64,000 nt of DNA from Solea solea (lineage: Eukaryota > Chordata > Actinopteri > Pleuronectiformes > Soleidae): the NCBI RefSeq assembly GCF_958295425.1, contig NC_081140.1, forward strand, positions 12,299,433 through 12,363,432, given 5' to 3'. Shown one piece after another: positions 1 to 11,600 of the stretch. A program made the position numbers and the translations under genes. The notes beneath the pieces are model-generated. The model made no database searches, had not been told where the DNA came from, and saw nothing but the letters and a program-made list of their open reading frames with translations. Each line of letters opens with the position of its first letter. Within the stretch, counting starts at the first letter, position 1.

Positions 1-238
1 GCTACATTATTTTGTTGTGTTGGCATCAAAAGATATAAATAGATGACACTTTAAGACCTATAAGCAGTGTTCATGTGATTTTACACATTCATAGTGTTGT
101 GAAATCCATTAACGCATAATTATCGTGATACAGTGATTAATTCTCTGACAATAATCATACCAAGAAAATCTAGAAATGTGACATCCCTATTAGGTACATT
201 TTCAGAATTTATTGTAATTAAAGGAACATCAACCCTAC

Positions 239-1169
239 CTGACGCTCTTCATTATTGAGGTTCTTTTCCCTCAAATCCCCCAAAAGACTCTTCACTGTGG
301 TCTTTGCCCTCTTTTCTCTGGCCATGGCATTCTTCTCTCGCTCCAGACTTTTCCTGAGTTTGGTCTTTAGAGTGGTAGGAGATGCAGGCAAGGCATGGCC
401 ATGATCCTAGTAGAAAGACATCACTTTGACACTACTAGTTTATGGACCACATTTTTTCTTATAGTCATCACCTGTCAAAGCCACTGCCAGCACTGTTTGT
501 TAATGTGCAATAGAAATGTCCTAGTGAAGAGGCTATGGAAAAAGAACAGTGCAGATAAAAAAAAAGTAACCTGATGTTTTCATAATGTAGGCTAGTTGTC
601 AACAATTGATGAGGGGTAGATGCTTTACCTTGCCACTTTTATTGTGGTTGTTGTTATCGTTGTTGCAATGTGATTTTACACCGCTTTGATCTATAAATAA
701 AGTTATTTCAATACCTCAGTTTCAATGATGTTATTAAGATTAGGAAATAAATGCAGAAAACAATGTAGAAAGTATTAACGTCATATTAGATAGCAATCAT
801 TTAACACATAATGAGAAATCAGTAAGTGCTATCAGAGGTGGGTACTAACGAGTTACATTTACTTAAGTAACTTTTTGGATAACTTGTACTTTTAAGAGTA
901 TAATTATGAATACAATAATGCAGTATATATAGAACTGTAACTGTAACGGATTGCCTTTACATTCTGCATAACATTCTCTGTGTGTTCGGCAGGGCTATCA
1001 AAATCCTCTCAAAATCGCCCTGCTTAAAATGTTGACAGCAAAGCACTGATGAATTACTTGCAGTGAATCCTTCTCTCCTCCAAGCCACTTCCCACTTCTT
1101 CCTCACATATTTGTCCTTTGGAAACCTTCTAAATGTGTCAGTTGTAATCAGTTGTAAGTCAGTGTTCAT
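239..1169 (-). pseudogene. Partial THAP-domain gene, probably broken, running off the left edge
   Basis: Two pieces on the minus strand look like one THAP-type gene. The piece at about 1169-1010 encodes the second half of a THAP zinc finger: an FRRFPKD segment, a KKWEVAWRR helix, and the SSVLCCQHF and GDFER motifs. After GDFER the usual end of the domain is missing and the frame stops soon afterwards. The second piece, 406-239, is an open 168-nt exon with an AG acceptor and a GTAGGG donor. It encodes 56 residues rich in K, E and R (AREKRAKTTVKSLLGDLREK), resembling the coiled-coil exon that follows THAP domains in fish THAP genes. The first zinc-binding CxxC exon was not found upstream. THAP domains bind DNA and occur both in transcription factors and in P-element-like or Kolobok transposases, so either origin is possible. 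The 3' end would lie outside the window. Confidence 0.5.
836..960. mobile_element. Possible DNA-transposon fragment
   Basis: The stretch beginning GTGGGTACTAACGAGTTAC, followed by TTACTTAAGTAACTTTTTGG, resembles a terminal motif I have seen repeatedly in fish interspersed repeats. It lies between the two THAP-like pieces, where it could have disrupted the THAP exon. The family cannot be named without a repeat library. Confidence 0.3.
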
Positions 1170-2806
1170 GGAATATGACTTATAAAGTCTCAGTTCATAG
1201 CCGGGTGAACACCGGGCAGTAAACGTAGCCTAGCTAGCTGGCTACGATTTCAGTACAGTAATATCAAAGATCCTAGCTCCCTCTCAACTCTCCGGTAATA
1301 TTCTATTCACAAAATAATAACGGTAATGGTAAATCTTACTTGTGAAAAGTGGCCACGTTTCTTGCGCCCAGCAGCGTCTACTCTTTATATGTCTATGGTT
1401 AGACCTACTTGTTCTCAACACCTCTGCTGCGCAGTGCGCACTTCACAGTTTGACAATTGACACACCGCGACAAGTAGTTGTACCAGTCCGAACTACAGTT
1501 TCAAACTCGTCAGAATGACGTCACTTTTGCCATTCATGTGTATGGGGTTTATCATTAGCAGATACAGTTTTGACTAGTAACAATGGTGTTGCAGATGAAT
1601 ATCCTACTTGCCTATTAAATGTTAAAACCGCTTGCCATCATACCTCTGTGTTTACATTTCCTTTTATCTGTCATTATTTAAGCTTTAAATTTCCGCGCCT
1701 GGTGCCAATGATGTCATTTCCTCCGAAGCTTTAGTACTTCCTGTTTGTAGTACAGACGTAGGAAGTAGAGAGGAAACCCCTCTCTTTCATTTGCTTTCCA
1801 GGCTATGCTTGACAATCCTATCATTCGTAATACTATCAGGTTTAGCTGTGCTATTCAGAGTTTATTTAGGTTTTAATCTCTGTAGTATTCAATAAATAAA
1901 ATAACCTAACCTTAGCAACCAACCAAAAGGTAAGTAATCGAAACGAACCTGCTAGCTTGAAATGGCGCTGACTAAAAAACTAACATTAATAGTCTAGATT
2001 TTGTTACACCTCACGTTTACGTTGCCATTTGTAAATTGTACTGGTGATTGTATATATTTTTTGTATTCTGGGTAAATATATGCACCACCCTTATATATAC
2101 ATATACATAGATATTTTCACGATGTCATGTTTTGCTAAAATCAGCTGTAGCAGCACTAATTATGTTCATGTAGCCCCCCCCCCCCCTTTTTGTTTTCCTG
2201 TGTCAGGAGTTATCTTCATATGACTTCATCATATGATGTATTTTCCATCTCTAAGCCCAGACTATAGCTCATCAGCTGCACCAATAACAAGGTCATTGGA
2301 GATCCTTGTTTTTGTAGAGGTACAAAAGCGGCTGGTTGAGTAATCAGTCTGATTTTTGCTTATTAGTACTTATTTATGTAAGTTTAAACATAAATGCTGG
2401 TAAGTGCTCCACAATTTATTTATAATATGCAAATGCTTTCCAGTACAGACACACAATGCACATTAGAGAGTCACACCATAAGTATTTAGTAAAGGTTTGT
2501 TTTATGGTAAGCAATATTGTGTTATTATAATTGTTATATTTTATAAAATGGTGGATAAAAAAGAAAACACCATCATATATGGGCAATTGGCTGCCCTGAT
2601 TTCTACCATTTGGCATCAGCTATAAAACAAAAAAAACATAAAAACTAAATGGCACTGACCTGCCTACCTGCATTTAACAACAGTCAGAAGTAAACTATTG
2701 GGATACAATGGTCTCTCTTGTTTGATTGTTTTTAGCCCATTGTATGACCATTTTGTGTTCTAACAGTTAACTCCGTGTGACTGAACAAATTAGTCCACAA
2801 AGCCAA
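1170..2806. other. Intergenic region and presumed mff promoter and 5' UTR
   Basis: No coding sequence is supported here. A 13-base C run sits at 2174-2186. A plausible non-coding first exon of mff ends at 1929 with a strong GTAAGT donor. The first coding exon has an AG acceptor ending at 2766, followed at once by an in-frame TAA at 2768. The rest is AT-rich sequence in which I see nothing. Confidence 0.4.
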
Positions 2807-5800
2807 ATGAACGGAGCAGCATTCCCCTCCCCCACGGCAGAGATGGCGGAGATGAACCGCATCCAGTATGAGCTGGAGTACACTGAGGGGATCAGCCAGA
2901 GGATGCGGATCCCTGAGATGCTCAAAGTGGCTCCTCACACCCATGAAGACCCTAATGCTGGACCTCAAGCAGTCCCACATAGTGTCTTAATGCAAGTACC
3001 AGAGAGAATTGTGGTTGCAGGTCAGTACTCTGTAAAATTAATGTGCTGTTCAAAGTCTTTTATAACAAGGATGTCTGTCAGCTGACTGTAGTATATCTAG
3101 CTTGTTAGCTTCACAGATACTAGATATAGCTTTATCAATGGTTATGGACTTTGTCCATCTTGCTCCTTGAGGTACATTTACTGACAGTGTTATTACATCA
3201 GAACTGGGAAATTAATTAAAACCTTTAAGTCACACTGCCATGTTGATTCATCACACAAAAGTTGTTTGGAAACATTCAACATTAGCTTTCAAATAACAGA
3301 AATGTATGCCAACTATGTGCCAGCTTCCCCTTCTAAACAGCCATTTACTCTTCTTTCACTTTTTTCCCTATAAGGAGACCATAATGACACCCATTTCTCC
3401 AGGCCCAGAGATCTGGACTTAATCCAGTCCACACCACTTGAAGCCCTAGCATTGAAAACACCACCCAGAGTCCTCACCCTCAACGACCGACCCCTGGACT
3501 TCCTGGAAGAAGAGCAACGGGTAGCTCCAGACTCTGAGGAGGTGGTAAGTGACAACAATATTTTGCTGACAAGGATACAGTGTCAAATCCATTTGGAATA
3601 ATTTCCTCACACTCAACTATAACTAGAATAAATTGGTTGTCTTTCTGCCTTCTTTTAGTTGCGACCACAGGGACGAGCACGGCGAGAACGCTCGGCCAGT
3701 GAGAATGCATCCATCCGCCATAACAGCCAGCTCAAGAGAAATGATTCCTCGTGAGTATGGCCTGGAATTTCCCTGTTAGCTTCATGCTATCTCTCTTGTC
3801 CTACATGTCTTTCTTTTGATTCTATGCACTGTCCCTTTTTCTTGTGAAATAACTGTGTGTTGTTTCTGGCATTGTGAGCTGCTAGTGCTGATAATAAACT
3901 CTGATTTAAACTTACTTCTTTCAGATTTTATGTGTGTGTATATATATATATATTTATATATATTTTTATATATATATATATATATATACATACACACACA
4001 CGTGTATATGTTTTTTTGTTTTAATTTTTGCAAGCTATTGAAAAATATTGCTTTATATTGTATAACACACACAAGACCACAGTCCAGTCCAGTTGGTAAA
4101 GTTGAGGACAGTCTCTTTTCCTTATTTCTCTCCCTCTCCCTCTTTTTCCTGACCCTCTTTCCTCTACTATCCTTTTCTTCCCCTTTTCTCTGAATTGGCT
4201 GCCCTTAATGGTGGGCACTGAGCAGTGCGACCCCGCCCCCCCCTGCCACTGCTCCCTGTCCCCCTCTCACCGTGACTGAGGAAGAGAACAACCCGAACAG
4301 CACTAGTGGTGTATTATCTTTCATCCAGTCCACTACACGTCGGGCCTACCAGCAGGTCCTGGAGGTCTTGGACGAGAACCCTCGCAGGTGACCTCCCAAT
4401 TATCGGTCATATTTTGCTTTTAAAAAAGGTGGATTGGCTTATTGGATATAGGTCAGAGAAGTACAGACTACTACAATACAAACTCTTAAGAACCCTGTGT
4501 TAATTAAAATTTAGGTTTCACATGGTGTTTCTGAAATGTTGCCCCAGAGTGTTGCAATTGTCTCAAACATAAGGTGATCTAACTTTCTGTAACAATATTA
4601 ATACAGCATGTATTAATCACAAATGCTGTAACAATTTTTTCTTGCGCCTTTCTATATTATAGCTTTGGTTCATGTTATTGAAAGCCTACTTAAAGACTTG
4701 CGTGTTCCAACACAAAAAATGACAACACTGCAGAGAGGATATAAGCAAGATGATCCTTAAAAAACATTATATCTTACCCATGCCACAGTTTATTTGTGCA
4801 AGAAAACATAAAAGCAGTGAAACAACAGAAAACCCCTAGGGGTTTATGAGGGGAATCTTTCCTCTGTATCAAATATTATCAAACACCAAGTGCAGTGATT
4901 CATAAAACTGGACAGACAAGCAATATCATCTTTCAAAAGATAGGCAATATAAATCAAAAAAATGGATTGGATATTTGGACTGCTTTTTCCTTCTGGGGAC
5001 TGCATAAGAAGATCCTCTTGCTTGTGCTTGTTCTGCACACTTTAGCAATAAGATTTGTGAATCAAGATTTTCTAAAAAACTGTTATTACTTGCAGGATAA
5101 CTCAACAAAAATCTCTTTGTTAAACTTTGTTAGAGAAGATATTGTAAAGACATAAAGAGAAAAAAAAGTGTGTTAATTTCTAGGATATATATGCATATAG
5201 GCTATGCAGCACTCTACACGTGTGTTTCTCTCTCTTCCTCTCATTTTTCCTCCTCCCAATGCTATCCTTTCTCAACCTTCAGCAAACCATCTCTGCGAGG
5301 GGGGTCAGCTTCAAGCTCCAACCCCCTGCATGAATCCAGGTAACCTCACCTGGCATCTTCATTCTGTTTTTCTCTTTCTGTCTTACCTTACATTCTCATT
5401 TTGTTTTGGGATATAAGCTCAAGCCCTGATATAATATTTGTATAATATAAATATGACTGTTTGAATTATGTAATTATCAAAATGGCTGTTTCTTTTTCAA
5501 AGGTTTGCCTTATCAACTTATGAAGCCACACTGGACGGAGGACCTGATGATATGACTGTGATTGATGCAACAACACTGCGACGTCAGGTTAGTTCCCAAT
5601 CCAGTATGTCCCAAACATGAACTAATCGTGGAATATCTGACACTAAGGGATTGTTTTAATCTGATTTATCCGTAGCTCATCAAATTAAACCGAAGACTCC
5701 AACATTTGGAAGAGGAGAACAGGGAGCGAGCAAAGCGAGAGATGATCCTGTACTCGGTCACTGTAGCTTTCTGGCTCGTCAACACTTGGGTGTGGTTGCG

Positions 5801-5807
5801 ACGTTAA
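2807..5807 (+). CDS. mff: Mitochondrial fission factor
   Basis: Mff is a tail-anchored outer mitochondrial and peroxisomal membrane protein that recruits the dynamin GTPase Drp1 for fission. Seven coding exons join in phase: 2807-3020, 3375-3544, 3659-3750, 4226-4387, 5283-5339, 5503-5587 and 5676-5807, giving 303 residues. The family N-terminus is clear (AAFPSPTAEMAEMNRIQYEL, then YTEGISQRMRIPE and MQVPERIVVAG). An FSRPRDLDLIQSTP block, a RRAYQQVLEVLDEN block and a coiled coil (LIKLNRRLQHLEEEN) follow. The C-terminal anchor is a short hydrophobic stretch, VTVAFWLVNTWVW, ending in RR. The ATG at 2807 is chosen because an in-frame TAA lies upstream in the same exon; a GTG at 2777 is not credible in a vertebrate. 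Mammalian mff is heavily spliced, so other isoforms are likely. Confidence 0.93.
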
Positions 5808-6157
5808 AACTAGTCAGTATTTCTGCTACTTGCTGCACTCGAGCCCTGTGGGAGCAACGCCTTGACATGGGTACAAGTCCTTTTGCCACAAAGCTGATAT
5901 TCTGATTAGATTTATTTAATACATGTACAGTTTTATTTTTTTTACTCCCCTTCCACTCTGTGTTTTCTTGTTTTGTTTTCATTCATTGCTAAGCATGACT
6001 TGTACATATTCACGTCACACAGTGCTTTGGAAAGAAATGATCCAGAGCTACAATATAGCATCGATGATCAAAATAGGAAAGTGGACATATAACATGTTGA
6101 ATATTTGACACAAGTGAGAGTCACATATGACTTTGACTTGGAAATATATTACAAGTA

Positions 6158-6163
6158 AATAAA
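6158..6163 (+). terminator. Polyadenylation signal of mff
   Basis: An AATAAA hexamer lies about 350 bases after the mff stop codon, implying a short 3' UTR. Confidence 0.6.
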
Positions 6164-6179
6164 GCCATACATATATGAT

Positions 6180-7303
6180 GTGTCATTCTGTACTTTTATT
6201 GAAGCATTATATTAGAATTATGCACTGAGCTATAATTTTATACCATATCTCTCACATTAGCTAGCTCCTTTTTGTGGTGTTTATGTTTAATGTCAGTCTT
6301 GTAAGTGTGTAGTTATTTAAAAAAAAATTGGTCTAGCAATGAACGATTTGGGGAACTAATTGCAATATTTGTCACAGAAACTGTGATGTGATTTGCAATA
6401 TTTTAAGCTTAGTTCAATACCGTGTTAAAACATGACAAAGCATTGCCACCGACATCATTAAAACTCTGTTTACACCATTTAAATATTAACTTTTATACTG
6501 TTGTGTTTTCAGCCTATTTCAGAGACATTGAGTTCGTTCAGGGCGTTGATTTTTATACGTTTTCGAAATATTTAACTTTTTCTGTCACTTTTCTTCTTCA
6601 GTGGGGTTTAACAGCAGCTTGCATTTATGATGTTGCATTACTGCCATCTTCTGGAGTTAGAGAACTCCTACACTATCCAGTCTGTCATATTCTTTTTATT
6701 TTCTCATCTTCTGTCCTCCATAGGAAATAAAATTGAGTGCAGATCATCGACACGCATACATAGACAGACTGTGTACATTTGTTTTTAATTGGCATACAAC
6801 ACATAACATTCAAAATAGATCACCTTGTATATTGGAATGCAAGGGTGAGAACTTAATGTTGTTCCAACATGTATTACATAGTTTCTTCATTGACATGGAT
6901 AAACAGATTGCAGCCTGTGTAATTTGCTTATGTTTCAAATAATTGTGCTGCCTTCATTAATTTAGTCATTATTTTGTGTTGCCTTGATATGATTGTATAA
7001 AGCTATTATTGCCCCACAAAAAAACACCGCCCCATTTTAAATTGCCAACGGCATAAACAAAATGGTTATGAAATTCTGTGACAATTTGGGTAAAACCTTT
7101 AAAGCATCGATCCATCAATCCATCTTCTACTGCTTATCTGAGGTTGGGTCGAAGAAGCAGCAGCCAAGAGTCTCTCCAGCGAGTTCTGGGTTTTCCCCAG
7201 GCGCCTCCAGCTCCTTAATGAGGTACCATGGTGTAGAGGAGGTTTGGTTCGTCTTTGACTATTCCACTAATTCAAAACCCAAATCCCCTGTGATGAAGAG
7301 TTG
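6180..7303. other. Intergenic region between mff and dnaaf1
   Basis: The sequence is AT-rich and holds no supported gene; open frames here lack family resemblance or splice context. The dnaaf1 3' UTR presumably extends into the right-hand part, but I could not fix its poly(A) site. Confidence 0.5.
7098..7225. repeat. Interspersed repeat fragment
   Basis: The text CCATCTTCTACTGCTTATCT followed by GAGGTTGGGTCG, and a later AGCTCC block, resembles a short repeat found widely in fish genomes, probably a retroposon 3' tail. It lies just downstream of dnaaf1. Confidence 0.4.
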
Positions 7304-9074
7304 TCAGAGACTTATGTCAGGATTTAAAGTGGGGATGATTTTACTCTGGTTTCCAGAAGCCTCATCCTCATCACTGCTCCTTCCTGACATGACCTCTATT
7401 ATTGGTTTGAACACCAGCTGAGAAGAAACCATTGCAGTGAGGTATTCTGTGTCAACATCCTCAAGATCAGGCAGATCATCAATATGCAGTGGAAGGTGAA
7501 TGGTTTCCAGCTGCTCAACATCTTTCAACTCTGTTACCAATGGTCCTGGACCAAATGTTGGTGCAACTAGGATCTCATCTGCTTCAGGAGGAGCTACCAT
7601 CACCAGGGAAGGCTGTTCCTTCTCACACTGCTCACTTATGTTAACCAACACCTCATTTCCCATGAACTTAAATAAACGTGATTTGATTTGTTGTGTGTTA
7701 TCTCCTTTATCTCTCTCTATAGTTGGTGCAACACACTGTTGTTCTTGTTCCATCTGCTTTGGATGCACTCCTTCTCTCTCGTCTCTCCGTGGCAGCATAA
7801 TTTCATATTTCTCTAATGGCTCAATCAACAACCCTTCACTTGGTTGTGCAGTTTTCTCAACCGGTTCAGTTTTTAGGCCGCATTTGTGTGCTGCTTGATT
7901 ATGCAGTGACTCCCCATGGGCATCCATGCAGTCCTGTTCAAAGTCCTCCATCTTCTCCTGGGATGAAGTCAAAATCTGGGTGTCATTTTCATCACAAGGA
8001 GTGGGGAAAACCTTGGTTGTCCCTGAAATGAAACAAACTTTTCAAAAGAGGCGGTCAAAAAACAGGATAATAATCATAACATCCTTCTGTTTTTTCACCA
8101 CAGAATTTCCAATTATATTATAATCATAAAGAAAACAGCAAAACAATGGTGCTGACTCAGCATTTCCAACTAATTATGTAAATCTACATTTACCCTCTAT
8201 CTTTGCAAGTGAAATGTTGAGAACTGTGTTCACCTTTCGCCTGTAGCTCTCGTATGTGTCTTCTTTCTTGAGCCTCTTTCTTAATCATTGCAATGGCGTC
8301 CAAGCTTGCCTGAATTTTCCTCGTCTCTCGTGTGTCCCATTCCTCTCTTGCTTTGCGCTCTCCCTCCTGGCCTCCCACTGCCCAAGCATCTGCACATGCC
8401 CTTTCTCTGGGAAACACTGGGCGATTGTCAAGATAGGTGAGCTGCTTTAGATGCGCCGTCATTGTCTTCCTATAATTTGGGATTTTATTCACCACAGCAT
8501 TTCCAGTTAGATTTAATACCCGCAGATCTGGCATGGCCTCAAGTACAGGGAGAATCCTGGGGTCATTTAACATGTTGTGAGATATATCCAGCACACTGAT
8601 GGCCAAACACTGACTCAGGTGCTCAATGTCCTCCACAGACTCCAGCCTGTTATGGGTAATCTCCAGAGTGGACAATTTAGGGAGGCAAGATATGTTCTCA
8701 ATTCTGTGGATGTAGTTGTTAGAGACATTCAATGTGCTGAGTTTCTTCATGTGCTCAAGGTTTTCCAGCTTGTAAATAAAGTTCTGCTGTAGGAACAAGC
8801 ATCGCATATCAATCTGGGCATTCAGATTATCAATGCGCTGAATCCCATTGCTTTGTAGCCAGAGACACCTCAGTCCTGTGTAATCTTCTAAGTTCTCAAT
8901 AAGGGAGAAGCCTTTAAAATGTAGGTACAATGTGTCATTCAGGTAAGGTGTAGCATAAAGATGGTGCTGCTTACAGTGGTCTTTAAGGAATTTCTTGGTC
9001 ATCCGTGGTGCTGGCAGTTCTGGGTCTCCAAGTCTGCCCCTGAGTGGCTTTTGCTGCATTATGTTACCTGCCAT
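7304..9074 (-). CDS. dnaaf1: Dynein axonemal assembly factor 1 (LRRC50)
   Basis: DNAAF1 is a cytoplasmic leucine-rich-repeat protein needed to preassemble outer and inner dynein arms of motile cilia. Two coding exons, 9074-8234 and 8022-7304, join in phase across a 211-bp GT-AG intron to give 519 residues. The first exon carries a conserved lead-in ([13 protein letters not shown]), about six LRRs of the SDS22 type (such as [17 protein letters not shown] and [17 protein letters not shown]) and the LRR cap ([20 protein letters not shown]). A charged helix ([20 protein letters not shown]) follows. The second exon is the acidic, poorly conserved tail ([14 protein letters not shown]). The length is near the fish form and shorter than the roughly 725-residue human protein. 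The gene order is unlike human, where DNAAF1 is on chromosome 16. Having so few exons is odd for this multi-exon gene; no disabling changes are seen. Confidence 0.92.
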
Positions 9075-9373
9075 TGTTCTCTCTTTTGTGAGAGGATGAA
9101 TAAATTCTTGATATTGTGGACACGTCTTCTTTGGTGTTTTGCAACAGTTGACATCCGTAATGTTGCATTAATAGATGTCTTTCAGCCAAACATCAAAGGA
9201 TTCGAATGAACTCATTGTCATTACATAGCATGTGCATACACCTTGAGACGTTTGAGTACGTTTCCATGGTGACGCGTGGTCGACGCGTCCAGATCCGCCC
9301 GGCTGACCGGATATTGTATCTTGTTCCGCGTCGGACACTTTTAGCTGTTGCATTCCGCTGTTGGTGCACCAAC
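9075..9373. promoter_or_regulatory. Divergent dnaaf1/mrpl44 promoter region
   Basis: Only 299 bases separate the two start codons, which point away from each other, so both promoters must share this space. It is CpG-rich around 9255-9310 (GACGCGTGGTCGACGCG). An RFX-like palindrome lies at 9260-9273. Confidence 0.6.
9260..9273. promoter_or_regulatory. RFX X-box-like site
   Basis: GTTTCCATGGTGAC resembles the X-box consensus GTNRCC, 0-3 bases, RGYAAC, with one mismatch in each half. It lies 186 bp upstream of the dnaaf1 start. RFX factors drive ciliary genes, which would suit dnaaf1; the match is imperfect. Confidence 0.35.
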
Positions 9374-11194
9374 ATGGCGTCAGGATACATATTAAATCGG
9401 GGTGCGCTAACATTGAAAAGTCATTGTCAGCGTGTCTTCAGAAACGTATCGTTATCGCAGGTCAGGGAGAAAAAACGATGGATGAAAGCGTACACACACA
9501 TCATGGCAAAGAAGTTAAAGCTGGAAGGACCGCCGCCACCGAAGCCACGGTAAGGCTCAAAGCGAACAAAACCAAGCGCTCACTAGAGAGCATTTCAAGG
9601 CCACTGCTGTGCAACCGTTTTATTCATTAAAGTCGTATGACATTTTAGATTAGGAAAACATTACTTCTTCGTTTCCTGTGCAGACTTGTTTCGCAGCTTG
9701 TGGGTTGTTATTACTCAGTATTTCGAACGCTCGGGAGTCGGGACAAATGGTTAAATTACAATTGGGTATTGCTGATAGCTTAATCTAAGGCTGCCACTAA
9801 CCATTATTTTGACAATGGTTTATTATGTCCATTATTTTCTTAATTCAACGTTTAATAAAATGTCAGAAAAATGTTGAGCCCTAGGTTTTATCTAGATAGG
9901 GATCCCGTTCAAACCTTCAAACCTCCCCTTCCTCCAAATCCGCAGAAAATGTAATCAAAATCAATTCTTAACTTTATACTAAACGTTATACTACTCACAG
10001 TCAGAGCAATGCTGGCAAAAAACACCTTGGTTACAATAACTTTTTTCTTCTGCATAGCCCTACATCATATTAAAGAGCAAAACTACCTGGAGCCAGTTTG
10101 AAACATGGTGCAGAGGATGGCAGTTAACTCCATATTTTCTTTCTTTCAGCTCTCAACAGCCTCTCTGGGATTACCATGCCGAGGTTCAGGCTTTCAGCAA
10201 CCGCCTCCATGAGAGCTTCTCCCTGGAACTTCTGAAAATAGCCTTCATCAACCCATGTTATTTGCAGGTGGAGCAAGAGAGGAGAAAGGGATTAGGCATT
10301 AACTCTGAGACTACAGCTTTACTTTTGAAAGATAATATGCAGCTGAGTGCAAAGGGAGCAGATTTCACCAAAAGCTTTCTAAACGACTGGTGCAGGGCCA
10401 GTTTCCCGAGCCTGCCAAGCAAGGGGGTGGAGAGCATCGTAGGGCACCTTACCAGTTCAGCAGTTGTGACCTATGTAGCAAGAAATCTTGGCATTGAAGA
10501 CCTCACCATGAGCGGAGAGTTCCCTGTTCCCGATGATGTGCTCCATTCTACATTCATGGCAATGATTGGAGCTTTACAGGAGAGCAGTGGAGCAGAGCGA
10601 GCAGGCTTCTTTCTCAGGGTAAGAGACTTGGTGTGTTGTCATGTATACTCAAATACCAGCTGAGGACTTATTGTAATTAATAATTATTCTATTAAGCATT
10701 TTTCATTTTACACCCCCCTTACACCTTCTTACATCTCTGTAGGATTTCTTGGTCACTCAGCTGTTAGGAAAGGACCTGTTTGATATGTGGACAGTGGTCA
10801 ACCCAATGGGAATACTGGTGGAGGAGCTTACTAAGAGGAATGTGCCTTTGCCAGAGCCCCGCCTCATTAGATCTGCTGGAGCCAGTACTGTCTTGCCACT
10901 ATACTTTGTTGGTTTGTATAGGTATGTATGTTGCTGTTGATGCAGGTAAATTAAAAGTCTTAATCGTTGTGTGTGTGTGTGTGTAACCTTTTCGTCTCTT
11001 CGACTATGTCCTGTTTCAGTGATAAGAAGCTTCTGGCACAAGGTCCAGGGGAGACTTTGTTGGCAGCCGAGGAGGAGGCAGCACGTGTGGCTCTCCGAAA
11101 AATCTATGGGTTCAGTGAGAATCGTAGACCATTCGACTTCTCTCCGCAGCAGCAGCATCAGCAACCGTTATTTCAGTCAGTCAGCAGCAATTAG
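9374..11194 (+). CDS. mrpl44: Mitochondrial ribosomal protein mL44
   Basis: mL44 is a component of the large subunit of the mitochondrial ribosome, with an RNase III-like fold that is catalytically inactive in the family, followed by a double-stranded-RNA-binding domain. Four exons join in phase: 9374-9549, 10150-10618, 10743-10921 and 11020-11194. They give 332 residues, the same length as the human protein. Landmarks are a basic N-terminus suited to mitochondrial import, [60 protein letters not shown], and the dsRBD with [20 protein letters not shown] and [11 protein letters not shown]. The ATG in ACCAACATGGCG at 9374 is the only start that gives the conserved N-terminal methionine-alanine-serine. 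It is transcribed divergently from dnaaf1. Confidence 0.94.
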
Positions 11195-11288
11195 TGATGT
11201 AACAATTCTCACACTGCTACGTCACATCAAACAGATGTCTTTGTATATAATTTATTTACCATTGGATTTATTTGGTATGCTTATGTTC

Positions 11289-11294
11289 AATAAA
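11289..11294 (+). terminator. Polyadenylation signal of mrpl44
   Basis: AATAAA lies 95 bases after the mrpl44 stop codon, giving a very short 3' UTR. Confidence 0.65.
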
Positions 11295-11522
11295 AAGTAT
11301 GTACACACCATAAATCTTTGGAAAATTACTGTTAATGTACAAGGTGCCGATTGTCCAGACTATTTGTGAACATGAAACAATTTGTCTCAAAGCCAAAGGG
11401 TGCAGAAATTTAATTTGTGAAAGTTGAAACTGATCCAGAAGAAGTTAGGATTGGAATATGAGGGGTATACATTAAGGGTACCTTCTTTGGCACAAAATGA
11501 ATGGTAAGGGTGGATTTTGGCA

Positions 11523-11600
11523 GTTAGTTTAGTTTATTGTCATATGCATTAAAAGTACAGTTGTACAGTCAGTGCAATGAGATGCACCTTTCCAGACACC
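11523..11600. repeat. Interspersed repeat fragment
   Basis: AGTTTATTGTCATATGC followed by CAGTGCAATGAGATGC resembles the tail of a common fish interspersed repeat. The family is not assigned. Confidence 0.35.

Noticed and set aside
2777..2806. GTG start extending mff by ten residues
   Set aside because: A vertebrate nuclear gene is not expected to start at this GTG, and a TAA precedes it in frame. The ATG at 2807 is followed at once by the conserved AAFPSP motif.
8190..8233. In-frame extension of dnaaf1 beyond the first exon
   Set aside because: It reads into the intron after a GTGAAC donor. Splicing to 8022 restores phase and the acidic tail.
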